DNA of 22,144 nt. Source: Bryobacteraceae bacterium (lineage in GTDB: Bacteria; Acidobacteriota; Terriglobia; Bryobacterales; Bryobacteraceae). Position numbers and translations under genes: made by a program. Shown piece after piece: positions 1 to 8,652 of the stretch (position 1 is its first letter; each line of letters begins with the position of its first letter). The notes under the pieces are model-generated. The model was not told the DNA's origin and did no database searches. It saw nothing but the letters and a program-made list of their open reading frames with translations. Location: contig JAICMB010000004.1 in the NCBI GenBank assembly GCA_025929455.1, positions 1 through 22,144 on the forward strand, in the 5' to 3' direction.

Positions 1-1
1 G

Positions 2-241
2 CAGCAAGAGGCCGCGGCCGTTGACCTGCCGATCGCATGCGAGTATTTTCAGACGCACGTGTTGCACGTAGAGGGCAACATCACGCACGTGCCCGCCGCG
101 CAGGAACTCCTTATAGCGATGGACGGCAGCGGCTCGATAGCCGGCGAGCCGTTCACTGCGGGTGAAGTCTGGGCGCTGCCCTCGACCGCACCCGTCCAAA
201 TCGACGGCCGCGCGCGGTTTCTGCGCACCTACGTGCCGTAG
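2..241 (+). CDS. manA: Mannose-6-phosphate isomerase, class I, C-terminal fragment (5' end outside window)
   Basis: The open frame enters from the left edge and ends at TAG 239-241, so only about 79 C-terminal residues are visible. They look like the last cupin lobe of type I phosphomannose isomerases: a (C)EYFQT-like strand, a hydrophobic stretch ending ELLIAMDGSG, then SIAGEPFTAGEVWALPS and a final RARFLRTYVP strand. The family interconverts mannose-6-phosphate and fructose-6-phosphate in the cytosol, using a zinc site formed further upstream. The GTG at 59 lies inside this domain and is not a real start. The gene is convergent with the cardiolipin synthase gene, with 3 bases between the stops. 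The catalytic part is not visible, so another cupin sugar isomerase cannot be fully excluded. Confidence 0.72.
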   Translation, partial: QQEAAAVDLPIACEYFQTHVLHVEGNITHVPAAQELLIAMDGSGSIAGEPFTAGEVWALPSTAPVQIDGRARFLRTYVP

Positions 242-244
242 CCG

Positions 245-1564
245 TCACTCTTCGCGGCGCAGCAACCACCCCGCCGTCTCAAGCACGCGCGATTCGAGCG
301 AAACATCGCGATCCGGATTGATCGTCAGCCGCTTGCTCGATTTGAGATCGTCCGCAAAATCGCGATCGAGACGCCTCGCCAGGTCCGCGTCCCGCACCGC
401 CATGTTCACTTCATCATTGAGCGCAAACGAGCGGTGATCGAAATTCGACGATCCCATCACAGTCCAGAGTCCATCCACCGTCATCAGCTTGGCGTGAATC
501 ATCGAGGGCTGGTAGTCGAACACCTCAACGCCGTGACGCACTAGTTTCAGCGACATGCCGCGGCTCAGCGTTCCGACAGCGCGATGATCGATATGCGGAA
601 GCCCGGCCGTCAGCACCTGCACGCGAACGTTGCGGCGCACCGCTCGATACATCGCGTGCCGTGCGCTGTGGTCCGGGAGAAAATACGGCGTAGTGATCCG
701 GATGCCCTCGCACGCGCTATCCATCAGCAGCTGGAACAGAGTGCGCGATCGAGTGGCGCCGCCGTGAGGCGTGCTGGCCATGGGCAAGCAGAGCATGGGA
801 CCTGCTGCCGCGAGATCCGGATAATCTTTCGGCCCCGCCAGCATTTCGCCCGTACATTCGAGCCAGTTCTCCGCGGCTACGGACATGAGTCCGCCCACCG
901 CCGGGCCTTCTACGCGAAACACGGTATCGCGCCACGCGGGTCCGCTCCTGGTGGCGTGCAACCAGTGGTCCGCAATACCGGCGCCGCCAATGAATGCCAC
1001 GGCGCCATCGACGATCAGCAGCTTGCGGTGGGTGCGGTTGTTGGCGAACGGCAGCGTTCGCAACTGCAGACCGTGGTACCACTCCACGCATCCTCCCGCC
1101 GCGCGTAGTCCATCGAAGTACGAGTCGCTGGTCCCGATACTGCCGACCGCGTCCACGACAATGCGCACCTCCACGCCCGCCCGCGCGCGCTCGCTGAGCG
1201 CTTGCAGAAACTCGCGGGTGACGCCGCCCTCCTGGAACTCGTAATATTCCAGGTGAATCGTTTTCTGCGCGTTGCGGATGGCTTCAAGTTCGGCCGGATA
1301 AAACTCCGGCCCGTTCTTCAAAACCGCGATGGCGTTCCCGGCGTGAGCTATCGCACTGGTCACCAGGCTGACCACGCGCGCAAAATCGTCCGAGTCCGGC
1401 CCACCTTTGAGTTCGCCTTGCAGTTTGTAAGGCAGCACCGGACCAAACAGGGTGAGGCCGAATCGGAATCCCTGCATGAGCAGCGCTCCCGCCCCGACAG
1501 CCGCGAGTGACTTCACCGCGAATCCCGCGGTCTTCGCAGCCTTGGATTTACCTTTTTTAGACAT
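245..1564 (-). CDS. cls: Cardiolipin synthase / phospholipase D family protein
   Basis: 439 residues with two PLD active-site motifs of the HxKx4D type: H179, K181, D186 (THRKLLIVD) and H357, K359, D364 (IHAKLMTVD), each followed by the usual GG/GS-N segment (FIGGAGIAD; VMGSSNFDHRSF). A basic N-terminus (MSKKGKSK) leads into a hydrophobic segment around residues 18-45, probably a membrane anchor. Family enzymes join two phosphatidylglycerol molecules into cardiolipin plus glycerol at the inner membrane; other bacterial PLD transferases share this layout. The start codon overlaps the end of the upstream PAP2 gene by 8 bases, so the two are very likely co-transcribed and act on the same lipid pool. 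Cardiolipin synthase is the best name, but substrate is inferred. Confidence 0.9.
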   Translation of the reverse strand: MSKKGKSKAAKTAGFAVKSLAAVGAGALLMQGFRFGLTLFGPVLPYKLQGELKGGPDSDDFARVVSLVTSAIAHAGNAIAVLKNGPEFYPAELEAIRNAQKTIHLEYYEFQEGGVTREFLQALSERARAGVEVRIVVDAVGSIGTSDSYFDGLRAAGGCVEWYHGLQLRTLPFANNRTHRKLLIVDGAVAFIGGAGIADHWLHATRSGPAWRDTVFRVEGPAVGGLMSVAAENWLECTGEMLAGPKDYPDLAAAGPMLCLPMASTPHGGATRSRTLFQLLMDSACEGIRITTPYFLPDHSARHAMYRAVRRNVRVQVLTAGLPHIDHRAVGTLSRGMSLKLVRHGVEVFDYQPSMIHAKLMTVDGLWTVMGSSNFDHRSFALNDEVNMAVRDADLARRLDRDFADDLKSSKRLTINPDRDVSLESRVLETAGWLLRREE

Positions 1565-2249
1565 GCTTCAGAACGCCTTTCCTCTCGCGCCGGCGGTGTC
1601 GCCACTTGGGGAATTCGCGTTCGGCGAAGATCATTGCGATCAGCCAGACCGCGCCTGCGACGTAGCCGGCCACAACGTCGCTCGGATAATGAACGCCGAG
1701 ATATATACGAGAAAATCCGATCAGGATGACCATCAGTACGGCGATAAGCCAAATGACAGAGTGCAACCGGCGGCGGCCGGCGACACTGTTGATCTCGTGC
1801 GCGAGCATGCTGTAGAAGCAGAACGCGCCAAGTGCGTGACCGCTCGGAAAACTATACGAGTGCGGCGCGGGTATGTCGAAGTAAGGAATCGGGCGGGGCC
1901 GTTGAAAGCAGAGCTTCAGGGCAAATTCCAGAACACCCGCGCCGGCTACCGCGATCCCCAGCGCTACGGCGCGCGGAAGGTATCCCTGATACCAGAAGAT
2001 CGCCGCCGCAATTACTGTCAGAATCGCGACCGGAATAGGGGATCCGATCAACGTCACGATTTGCATCGCTCTGGTGAGCGCCGGTGACGCGAGCGCATGC
2101 GCCTGCGCCCGAACGAAGGCATCGAAATGCGCCGTATCGTTCTCCATCATCTCCTCCGCGATCCAGGCGAACAGGATGACGGCTAGTACCGCGAGCGCAA
2201 GACCGGCAAGCGCTTCGACGCTCACCTTGCGCACGCGCGAGGGAGTCAC
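1557..2249 (-). CDS. PAP2-family membrane phosphatase (PgpB-like)
   Basis: 230 residues with all three signature motifs of type 2 phosphatidic acid phosphatases: K112-x6-R119-P120, PSGH at 135-138, and S180-R181-x5-H187-x3-D191. H138 and H187 are the expected catalytic histidines. Hydrophobic segments near 12-31, 62-85, 92-112, 137-155, 165-182 and 193-208 fit a six-helix membrane protein with the active site outside. Family members dephosphorylate phosphatidic acid, phosphatidylglycerol phosphate or undecaprenyl diphosphate, and the sequence does not decide which. It is the first gene of the leftward pair with the cardiolipin synthase, which favours a role in phospholipid supply. The 70-base gap to pgk must hold both divergent promoters. 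Confidence 0.9.
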   Translation of the reverse strand: MTPSRVRKVSVEALAGLALAVLAVILFAWIAEEMMENDTAHFDAFVRAQAHALASPALTRAMQIVTLIGSPIPVAILTVIAAAIFWYQGYLPRAVALGIAVAGAGVLEFALKLCFQRPRPIPYFDIPAPHSYSFPSGHALGAFCFYSMLAHEINSVAGRRRLHSVIWLIAVLMVILIGFSRIYLGVHYPSDVVAGYVAGAVWLIAMIFAEREFPKWRHRRRERKGVLKHV

Positions 2250-2319
2250 GTTCTTATGACGCTTGCCGTGCGATCTGTTGCGGCGTTAGCATCGTCATTT
2301 TCCGGCACTTCCCCAAAAC

Positions 2320-3495
2320 ATGTCCAAACTTTCTATTCGCGATCTCGATCTAAACGGTAAGACCGTCTTCATTCGTGTCGACTTCAACGTTCCGCTCGCG
2401 CCCGGTGGGCAGGAAATCACCAGCGACAAGCGCATTCGCGCATCGCTGCCGACGATTCAATACGCGCTCGACCATGGCGCCGGCGTGGTGCTCGCGTCGC
2501 ATCTCGGACGCCCTAAAGGCAAGCCGAATCCGGAGATGAGTCTAAAGCCCGCTGCCGAACGCCTTTCGCAACTGCTCGGGCGGCCTGTCAAAATGGCGCC
2601 GGATTGTATCGGCCCGCAAGTAAAAGGGATGCTGCCGAAGGCGGGCGAGGTGCTGCTTCTCGAAAATCTGCGTTTTCACCCCGAAGAAGAAAAGAACGAT
2701 GCGGGGTTCTCGAAAGAGCTGGCGTCATTGGCGGACGTGTATGTCAACGACGCCTTCGGGTCCGCGCACCGCGCGCACGCGTCCACCGTCGGAATGATCC
2801 AATTCATGCCGCAGGCCGCCGCGGGTCTGCTGATGGACAAGGAGCTCGAGTATCTTACGAAGGCGACGAAGAATCCCGAACGCCCCTGCATCGCGATCCT
2901 CGGCGGCGCTAAGGTCTCCGACAAAATCGACGTTATCGAAAACCTGATGAAGATCGTCGACCGTCTGCTGATCGGCGGCGCCATGGCGTACACGTTTCTG
3001 AAAGCGAAAGGCGAACCCACGGGCAAGTCGCTCGTCGAAAGCGACAAGGTCGATCTCGCCGGGCAACTGATGGCGCGCGCCGGAGACAAACTGCTGCTGC
3101 CCGTTGATCACGTGGTCGTTTCGGAGCTGAAAGAAGGGGCGCCGTTCGATGTGGTCCTACGCATCCCGGACGGCAAGATGGCTGTAGACATCGGTCCCAA
3201 GACCATCGCCGAATACGAAGGCGTGATCCGCGGCGCGAAGACGATCATCTGGAACGGACCCATGGGCGTATTCGAGAAGCCGCCGTTCGACAAAGGAACC
3301 GTCGCGCTGGCCAAGGCCGTGGCCGCCTCGGGCGCCGTATCCGTGGTGGGCGGCGGGGATTCGGAGAAAGCGATCAAATCCGCGGGAGTCGCGGACAAGA
3401 TTACACACGTGTCCACCGGCGGCGGCGCGTCGCTGGAATTTCTGTCCGGTATCGAGTTGCCCGGCGTAGCGGCTCTCACGGAGAAAGCATCATGA
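2320..3495 (+). CDS. pgk: Phosphoglycerate kinase
   Basis: A 391-residue single-chain phosphoglycerate kinase of normal bacterial length. It makes ATP and 3-phosphoglycerate from 1,3-bisphosphoglycerate and ADP in glycolysis. Visible family motifs: RVDFNVP (19-25), SHLGRPKG (60-67), [16 protein letters not shown] (112-127), [14 protein letters not shown] (143-156), GGAKVSDKI (195-203), NGPMGVFE (312-319), GGGDS (344-348) and STGGGAS (365-371), covering substrate and nucleotide sites of both lobes. The ATG at 2320 gives the expected N-terminus, though no good Shine-Dalgarno is visible. A weak promoter-like pair (TTGCCG at 2263, TAGCAT at 2287, spacer 18) lies in the divergent gap. The stop overlaps the next start as ATGA, tying this housekeeping gene to an exported RraA-like protein. 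Confidence 0.97.
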   Translation: MSKLSIRDLDLNGKTVFIRVDFNVPLAPGGQEITSDKRIRASLPTIQYALDHGAGVVLASHLGRPKGKPNPEMSLKPAAERLSQLLGRPVKMAPDCIGPQVKGMLPKAGEVLLLENLRFHPEEEKNDAGFSKELASLADVYVNDAFGSAHRAHASTVGMIQFMPQAAAGLLMDKELEYLTKATKNPERPCIAILGGAKVSDKIDVIENLMKIVDRLLIGGAMAYTFLKAKGEPTGKSLVESDKVDLAGQLMARAGDKLLLPVDHVVVSELKEGAPFDVVLRIPDGKMAVDIGPKTIAEYEGVIRGAKTIIWNGPMGVFEKPPFDKGTVALAKAVAASGAVSVVGGGDSEKAIKSAGVADKITHVSTGGGASLEFLSGIELPGVAALTEKAS

Positions 3496-4373
3496 TTAAA
3501 CTGCTGCTCGCGAGCCTGTTCGTGATCACCGCCGCGCAGGCGCAGGTTTTTCACCTTACGCACGATGAACTCGTGCAGTACACCTCGAAGAATCCCTTCG
3601 GCCGCTTCGAAGATGGCCGGCCGAAGGTGCCCGATGCACTCCTTGAAAAAGTGAAGGGCTTGTCGCTCGAGGAGATCTGGGCCGTGCTGCCGGAGAAAGG
3701 CTACAAGAACCAGTATCCGGGCGACCACTGGCGGATCATGCATCCGGAGAAGAAGCTGGTGGGCCGTGCGGTGACGCTGCAGTTCATGCCGGCGCGTCCG
3801 GACTTGAGTGAGCGCGCGGAGGCCGCCGCACAAGCGAAGTTCGGCCGGCACATCGCGCCGCATCAGCGCGTCATCGACATGCTGCAGCCCGGCGATGTAT
3901 TAGTTGTCGGGTTATTCGGAACTATTCAGGGCGGCACCATTGTGGGCGATAACCTTGCGACGGCGATCTGGTCGGCATCGCACACCGGATTCGTCGTGGA
4001 CGGCGCGCTCCGCGACCTGGAAGGCATTTATCCTATCGGCATGCCCGTTTATTATCGCGGCGCCGACCCTACGCCGATCGATTACAGCAAGGTGATGGTG
4101 ACGGGCGTGAATGTGCCGGTACAGATTGGAAACTCGACCGTCATGCCGGGCGACGTGGTGTTCGGCGATCGCGAAGGGCTGTATTTCATCCCGCCACAGT
4201 TCGTCCAGGAGATTGTGAATCGAGCCGAGGAAACGCACGCACACGACGACTGGACCAAGGACAAATTCATGCACGGCCGCTACAAATCGAGCGACCTTTA
4301 TCCGCGGCCGGCCGATCCGGCCGTGCGGAAGGAGTACGAGGAGTATAAGAAGAAGCGCCTCGGCAAAGAATAG
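3492..4373 (+). CDS. RraA-like / HMG-CHA aldolase fold protein with signal peptide
   Basis: 293 residues. The first 17 ([17 protein letters not shown]) form a clear signal peptide with an AxA cleavage site. The core, about 85-240, belongs to the RraA-like family, which includes 4-hydroxy-4-methyl-2-oxoglutarate aldolases and was once called demethylmenaquinone methyltransferase. The metal/substrate motif D153-x20-R174-D175 is intact within VGDNLATA...[10 protein letters not shown], followed by GMPVYYRG and a [16 protein letters not shown] segment typical of the family's C-terminal half. Most family members are cytosolic and near 160-240 residues, so the signal peptide, extra N-terminal 60 residues and lysine-rich tail are unusual. 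The start overlaps the pgk stop (ATGA at 3492-3495). The reaction is probably aldol cleavage or oxaloacetate decarboxylation, but the substrate is unknown. Confidence 0.83.
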   Translation: MIKLLLASLFVITAAQAQVFHLTHDELVQYTSKNPFGRFEDGRPKVPDALLEKVKGLSLEEIWAVLPEKGYKNQYPGDHWRIMHPEKKLVGRAVTLQFMPARPDLSERAEAAAQAKFGRHIAPHQRVIDMLQPGDVLVVGLFGTIQGGTIVGDNLATAIWSASHTGFVVDGALRDLEGIYPIGMPVYYRGADPTPIDYSKVMVTGVNVPVQIGNSTVMPGDVVFGDREGLYFIPPQFVQEIVNRAEETHAHDDWTKDKFMHGRYKSSDLYPRPADPAVRKEYEEYKKKRLGKE

Positions 4374-4430
4374 GCCACGCCTAACCGGCCGCGGCGCTCC
4401 GCGTCTAAGGCGCATGGAAGAGCCTCCGCG

Positions 4431-6812
4431 ATGACACATTGGAACAGTGCACTCCGTTCTCTTGTCCGGCGCCCGGCGTTCACGGTCACCGCGGTCGCCG
4501 TGCTCGCGTTCGGGATCGGCGCGAATTCCGCTCTGTTCTCTGTCGTCGACACGGTTCTGTTGAAACCGCTGCCGTACGCGCACTCCGACCGGCTGGTTCG
4601 CGTCATGGAAGCGAACGCCGCAAAAAGCGAACGCATCAGCTTGGTATCACCGGCCCATCTCGATGACTGGAACCGGCTATCGCACACGTTTGCAGCGATC
4701 ACCGGCGTCTACAGCGAGAACGTCACTGACACGAGCATGACTGAGCCGGCGCGGCTTGCAGGCCGGCGGGTCACGACCGGTTATTTCAAAGTGTTCGAGA
4801 TGCGGCCGCTAGCAGGCCGCACGTTTGTGCCCGCGGAGGAGCAGTTTGGCGGTCCCAAAGCGGCAGTGATTAGAGAGGGTCTGTGGACGCGTCGCTACGC
4901 GCGCGATGCACACGTAACCGGGAAACGGCTGATCCTGGCGGGTGAGGGCTACACCATTGTTGGCGTGATGCCCGCCGCATTCGCCGCGCCTTCGATCGAT
5001 GTCTGGCTTCCCGCGCAACTCGGACCCGGGATGCTGGAGCAGCGCGATGCGCGCTTCCTCAGCGGCTTCGGCCGGTTGAAACCCGGTATTACGATCGCAC
5101 AGGCCGCTGCGGACATCCGGCGAGTGTGCGCACGTTTGGCCGAGCAATACCCGCGAACGGATAAAGGATGGTCGGCGCTGATCGAAGATCTGAAGCAGGT
5201 GGTCGCCGGAGGGAACACACGGGCCCTGACGCTGATGTTCGGCGCGACGGCGCTCCTGCTTTTGATTCTCTGTGCGAATATCGCGGGTCTGCTGCTCGGA
5301 TATGTGGAACAACGCGAACGCGAGTTCGCAATCCGCGCGTCGCTGGGGGCCACCCGGACGCAGATTGCGGCCGTAGTCTTTCGCGAAGTCGCGATCCTCA
5401 GCATTGCCGGCGGGGCGCTTGGGCTGGCGCTCGCCGTAGCGGGATCGCGAATTCTGGCGAAAGCGTTCGCGGACTTGCCGCGCATGAACGAGATGCGCTT
5501 CGATTGGCGCATTGTTCTGTTTACGCTTGGCGCGAGCGCCATTACGGCGTTGATGTTCGGATTGGCGCCGGCACTCCAGGCAACTCGCCGCGGCCTTAAC
5601 GCGGCGCTCGCTCGTGGCGGGCGGTCGCAAGCCGGCGGCCGACACCGTGTGCAGCAGACGCTCGTGTGCGCGCAGTTCGCCGTCACTCTCGTCTTACTTG
5701 CCGGCGCAGGGCTGTTGCTGCGCAGCTATTACAATCTGACGCATGTGCAGCCGGGATTCCGCGCGGCGAACGTAGTCACGTTCCATGTCGGCGCGGAGTG
5801 GGGCGAGGACCGGGAGAAAGTGGGAGTCATGCAGCGGCGCATCCTCACCGAATTGCAACGTTTGCCCGGAGTGCGGGCCGCCGGATTTACGAATTTCCTC
5901 CCGGCTTCCGAAGCAACGCTGCGCGAACAGGTTTGGGTGGAAGGCTTGGCGCAGGTGGGCGAGAACGGGAAGATCACGGCCGGCACGCGTTCCGTTACGG
6001 ACGGCTATTTGCGCGCGCTGCACATGCCACTGCTGAAAGGATCGTTCTGCCCGGTGCCGCAGCCGCTGAATTTCAGTGCGCCCGGCAAGGTGCTGGTGAA
6101 CCGCCGTTTTCTGGAAACGTCCGGAGGCGCGGACCTGATCGGCAGGACGCTGCGCTTCGGCTCGTTCGCTTACGCCGGACAGATTATAGGCGTCCTCGGC
6201 GATGTAGACGAAGACTCGTTGAACACGCCCGCTGTCCCTTACGTTTACCTTTGCATCGCGCTAGGCGCGTGGCCCGATCCGGAGTACGTTGCCGCGGTGA
6301 ATGGCGGCGTCAGCCAGTTCGAACGGTCACTGCCGGCAGTGATTCACAGGATCGCACCGGGCCGCGCGGTATTCGGGGTCACGACGCTCGCAGAGTATCT
6401 CGATCGCACGCTCGATAAGCCGCGGCTCGACAGCACGCTGTTGGGCGTTTTCGCAGCGAGCGCGCTGCTCGCGGCCGCCGTTGGTCTCTACGGCTTCATG
6501 GCGCTGCTCGTAGCGGGACGCACGCGCGAAATCGGTGTACGCATGGCGCTCGGAGCGCGCCCGGCCCAAATCTTGCGGCACGTGGCGATACAGGCGCTGC
6601 GCCCGGTTCTCATTGCCACCGCCATAGGATTCGGTGCGGCGATGCTGACCATGCGCGCGTTCCGCTCGGTTTTGTTCGATGTTGCGCCGGGCGATGCGCT
6701 CACATTCGCTATCATCGCGGCGGTGCTGATCGTCGTAGCGCTCGCAGCTGTTGTAGGACCCGCGCGGCGCGCCGCCCGCGTCGATCCGGGCGAGGCTCTG
6801 CGGGCGGAGTAA
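4431..6812 (+). CDS. ADOP-type ABC transporter permease (MacB/FtsX fold, duplicated)
   Basis: 793 residues with the acidobacterial duplicated orphan permease architecture: two copies of a MacB-like periplasmic core plus FtsX transmembrane domain. The first helix (about 17-37) runs into the hallmark GIGANSALFSVVDTVLLKPLPY-like stretch at 28-49. The first FtsX domain (about 265-385) contains LLLILCANIAGLLLG and REFAIRASLGATR; the second (about 660-790) repeats it as LLAAAVGLYGFMALL and REIGVRMALGARP. The C-terminus ARRAARVDPGEALRAE is also typical. No ATPase gene lies beside it, as usual for this family, so its energy source and substrate are unknown; a role in mechanotransmission or export of lipids or peptides is only inference from MacB. 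GGAAG-like bases near 4415 may serve as RBS. Confidence 0.95.
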   Translation: MTHWNSALRSLVRRPAFTVTAVAVLAFGIGANSALFSVVDTVLLKPLPYAHSDRLVRVMEANAAKSERISLVSPAHLDDWNRLSHTFAAITGVYSENVTDTSMTEPARLAGRRVTTGYFKVFEMRPLAGRTFVPAEEQFGGPKAAVIREGLWTRRYARDAHVTGKRLILAGEGYTIVGVMPAAFAAPSIDVWLPAQLGPGMLEQRDARFLSGFGRLKPGITIAQAAADIRRVCARLAEQYPRTDKGWSALIEDLKQVVAGGNTRALTLMFGATALLLLILCANIAGLLLGYVEQREREFAIRASLGATRTQIAAVVFREVAILSIAGGALGLALAVAGSRILAKAFADLPRMNEMRFDWRIVLFTLGASAITALMFGLAPALQATRRGLNAALARGGRSQAGGRHRVQQTLVCAQFAVTLVLLAGAGLLLRSYYNLTHVQPGFRAANVVTFHVGAEWGEDREKVGVMQRRILTELQRLPGVRAAGFTNFLPASEATLREQVWVEGLAQVGENGKITAGTRSVTDGYLRALHMPLLKGSFCPVPQPLNFSAPGKVLVNRRFLETSGGADLIGRTLRFGSFAYAGQIIGVLGDVDEDSLNTPAVPYVYLCIALGAWPDPEYVAAVNGGVSQFERSLPAVIHRIAPGRAVFGVTTLAEYLDRTLDKPRLDSTLLGVFAASALLAAAVGLYGFMALLVAGRTREIGVRMALGARPAQILRHVAIQALRPVLIATAIGFGAAMLTMRAFRSVLFDVAPGDALTFAIIAAVLIVVALAAVVGPARRAARVDPGEALRAE

Positions 6813-6817
6813 TCCAA

Positions 6818-7228
6818 TCAGCCCTGCTGCTGCTGCACGAAGCTCAGAATGTCGAAGTGCTTGATCTCGCGCTCGGGGAAGAAGCTGTTCACCGCGTCCT
6901 GCTCGGTGTCGAAGATTTCGAACACGGTAGACAGCTTGGTTAAGAGCAGCAGTTCGATATTGCGGCGGTTCAGATTCAGCAGCCGCAGGGAGCCGCCGGC
7001 CTTCTGCAGGCTGGTGTAGCAGATCACCATGTTTCCCAGGCCGGTGCTGTCGATGTAATCGACGTCCGCCAGGTTCAGCACCACTTTGTTGCGGCCCTCG
7101 GCAAGCTCGCTGTTGATGGCCTCGCGCAGTTTCAGCGAAGGCTCACCCACAACGAGCCGCCCCTTCAGGTCGAAAATGGTGATGCCTTCCTTTTCGCGTT
7201 TGCGGATTTCGAGGTGGGCCGGCACCAC
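6818..7228 (-). CDS. STAS-domain anti-sigma-factor antagonist (SpoIIAA/RsbV-like)
   Basis: 136 residues, a STAS domain from about 5 to 112. The phospho-acceptor loop DSTGLG is intact (D60, S61), preceded by VVLNLADVDYI, the usual strand before the regulatory serine. Such proteins release a sigma factor by binding its anti-sigma kinase when the serine is unphosphorylated, and are switched by phosphorylation of that serine. The C-terminal 20 residues (EREIKHFDILSFVQQQQG) extend past the domain. No kinase, phosphatase or sigma gene is adjacent, so the partners are elsewhere. It ends 5 bases from the end of the convergent permease gene. Two GTG codons in a row (7228, 7225) can start it; a GGAG sits too close to the first, so the second may be used. 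Confidence 0.9.
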   Translation of the reverse strand: MVPAHLEIRKREKEGITIFDLKGRLVVGEPSLKLREAINSELAEGRNKVVLNLADVDYIDSTGLGNMVICYTSLQKAGGSLRLLNLNRRNIELLLLTKLSTVFEIFDTEQDAVNSFFPEREIKHFDILSFVQQQQG

Positions 7229-7315
7229 TCCAGTTTAGCCGTTCGGACATGGACACGGCGCGCGGGCTGTGCCATCTTGCAATAAGGGCGGAGACCGTCG
7301 CGCCGGAGGAGACCA

Positions 7316-8428
7316 ATGCAATATAGAATACTGCTGCTCACGTGTTGTTGCAGCATTGCGCTGTTCGCGGCCGACGCGCCGAAGCCCGGACCTGACACGC
7401 TGCTGTTCACGAACGGCGAGAAGCTGATCGGGCATCTTGAACGGGCGACGAATAAAGAAGTCGTATTTAAGAGCGACATGGCCGGTGAGGTTACGGTGAA
7501 ATGGAGCCGGATTCAGGAACTGCGTACAGGTGACAAATTTGCCGCCGTTCGCAAGGGCACCGAACTGACACGCGGCGAAGCGGCCGCAACGGTTCCGCAA
7601 GGGACCATCACCGGCACCGCGCAGCAGATCCAGGTAAGGCCCTCGCCTCAGGCTCCGCCGCAGACTCTCGAGACCGGCAACGTTGCCCACCTTGTGCCCG
7701 AAAGTGCTTTCGAGCGCGCGCTGCGTAGCACCAACTTCTTCGAGGGCTGGACGGGTGGGCTTACCGGCGGCGTTTCCCTCACGGAAGCCACCCAGAGTAG
7801 CCGCACCTTTACGGCGGCGGTTGCGCTGCTTCGCAATGTGCCGGGCGAAACCTGGCTCGACCGCCGCAGCCGCACGACCGTGGAGTTCAACGAGGCATAC
7901 GGCAAACTGACTCAGCCAGGAACGCCGTCCGTGAAGACCTCGCTGTACCATCTCGGCGCCGAACAGGACTGGTATTTTTCACCGCGCATGTTCGGATTCG
8001 TACAGGCGAGCTTCGACCACAACTTTTCCCAGGGCCTCAACTTACAGCAGAGTTACGGCGGCGGTCTGGGTGTGACCGCCCTGAAATCGGAAAAACAGGA
8101 ATTTGATATGCGAGCGAGTGTGGATTACACGGATCAGCGCTTTGAGGTTTCATCTTCAAATCAGCAGTTGATCGGCTCGAATTTCGGCGAGAGCTATGTC
8201 CGAACATTCGCGCACAGTATCGTGCTGAACGAACGCGGTGTTTACCTGCCCGCGTGGAACAACACGCGTGCGTATTCCGCGTTGGGCACGGCCGCGCTGA
8301 CGTTCCCGGTGTTTCACCGGCTCGGCCTGACGCTCGGAGCGCTCGACACCTTCCTGAACGATCCGCCTCCGGGGTTCAAGAAGAATTCCTTCCAATTCAC
8401 CGCCGGCGTGACGTACGCGATCAGGTAA
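7316..8428 (+). CDS. DUF481 family putative outer-membrane beta-barrel protein
   Basis: 370 residues. The first 19 (MQYRILLLTCCCSIALFAA) are a signal peptide. Residues about 28-105 form a small beta-rich domain (DTLLFTNGEKLIGHLERAT...VTVKWSRIQELRT) often seen before DUF481. The rest (about 135-370) is DUF481: alternating amphipathic strands (GGLTGGVSLTEATQSSRTFTA, FGFVQASFDHNF, QEFDMRASVDYT) ending in an aromatic-containing strand FQFTAGVTYAIR, as in outer-membrane proteins. Function is unknown for the family; a 12-16-strand barrel is inferred. A strong Shine-Dalgarno GGAGGAG (7305-7311) stands 4 bases before the ATG. It is divergent from the STAS gene with an 87-base gap. Confidence 0.86.
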   Translation: MQYRILLLTCCCSIALFAADAPKPGPDTLLFTNGEKLIGHLERATNKEVVFKSDMAGEVTVKWSRIQELRTGDKFAAVRKGTELTRGEAAATVPQGTITGTAQQIQVRPSPQAPPQTLETGNVAHLVPESAFERALRSTNFFEGWTGGLTGGVSLTEATQSSRTFTAAVALLRNVPGETWLDRRSRTTVEFNEAYGKLTQPGTPSVKTSLYHLGAEQDWYFSPRMFGFVQASFDHNFSQGLNLQQSYGGGLGVTALKSEKQEFDMRASVDYTDQRFEVSSSNQQLIGSNFGESYVRTFAHSIVLNERGVYLPAWNNTRAYSALGTAALTFPVFHRLGLTLGALDTFLNDPPPGFKKNSFQFTAGVTYAIR

Positions 8429-8463
8429 AGTGAGGCGGCCGGTCTTGCCCGCTGGCTGTCATC

Positions 8464-8652
8464 GTGGGATTCTTTTTGCATGCGTGGGCAAACATGAGAG
8501 GTGTCCGAATTCCGTCCTTTTCCGATATCGTGAACGGCGCGCCGCCGATGGCTCCGTTGCTTTTTGTAAACCTATCGATTTTGGGCCTCATCGGATTGTG
8601 GGCTTTGAAAGACCACACTCCCGCGTCCGCCGTGGCCGTACCGCAGGTATGA
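8464..8652 (+). CDS. Small hydrophobic protein coupled to the histidine kinase; function unknown
   Basis: A 62-residue frame from GTG 8464 (alternative ATG 8494, 52 residues). It contains a likely transmembrane helix, APLLFVNLSILGLIGLWAL (residues about 30-48), and a hydrophobic start (GFFLHAW). The TGA stop overlaps the ATG of the histidine kinase as ATGA (8649-8652), the same coupling used elsewhere in this window, which is the main evidence that it is translated. No good RBS precedes either start, and upstream in-frame codons (CPLAVIV) also read as hydrophobic, so it could be the 3' remnant of a longer membrane protein. I do not recognise the family. A membrane partner for the soluble kinase is a possibility, not shown. 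Confidence 0.5.
   Translation: MGFFLHAWANMRGVRIPSFSDIVNGAPPMAPLLFVNLSILGLIGLWALKDHTPASAVAVPQV

Noticed and set aside
3108..3863. 251-codon minus-strand frame across pgk and the RraA-like gene
   Set aside because: It spans the junction of two well-supported genes and is of shadow composition.
4389..4404. Hairpin CGCGG/CCGCG in the gap before the permease
   Set aside because: Five-base stem without a T-tract in G+C-rich DNA; not enough to call a terminator.
8430..8648. N-terminal extension of the histidine kinase from GTG 8430
   Set aside because: The extension is basic, low in structure and resembles no domain; ATG 8649 overlaps the small ORF stop as ATGA and starts a receiver-like strand.
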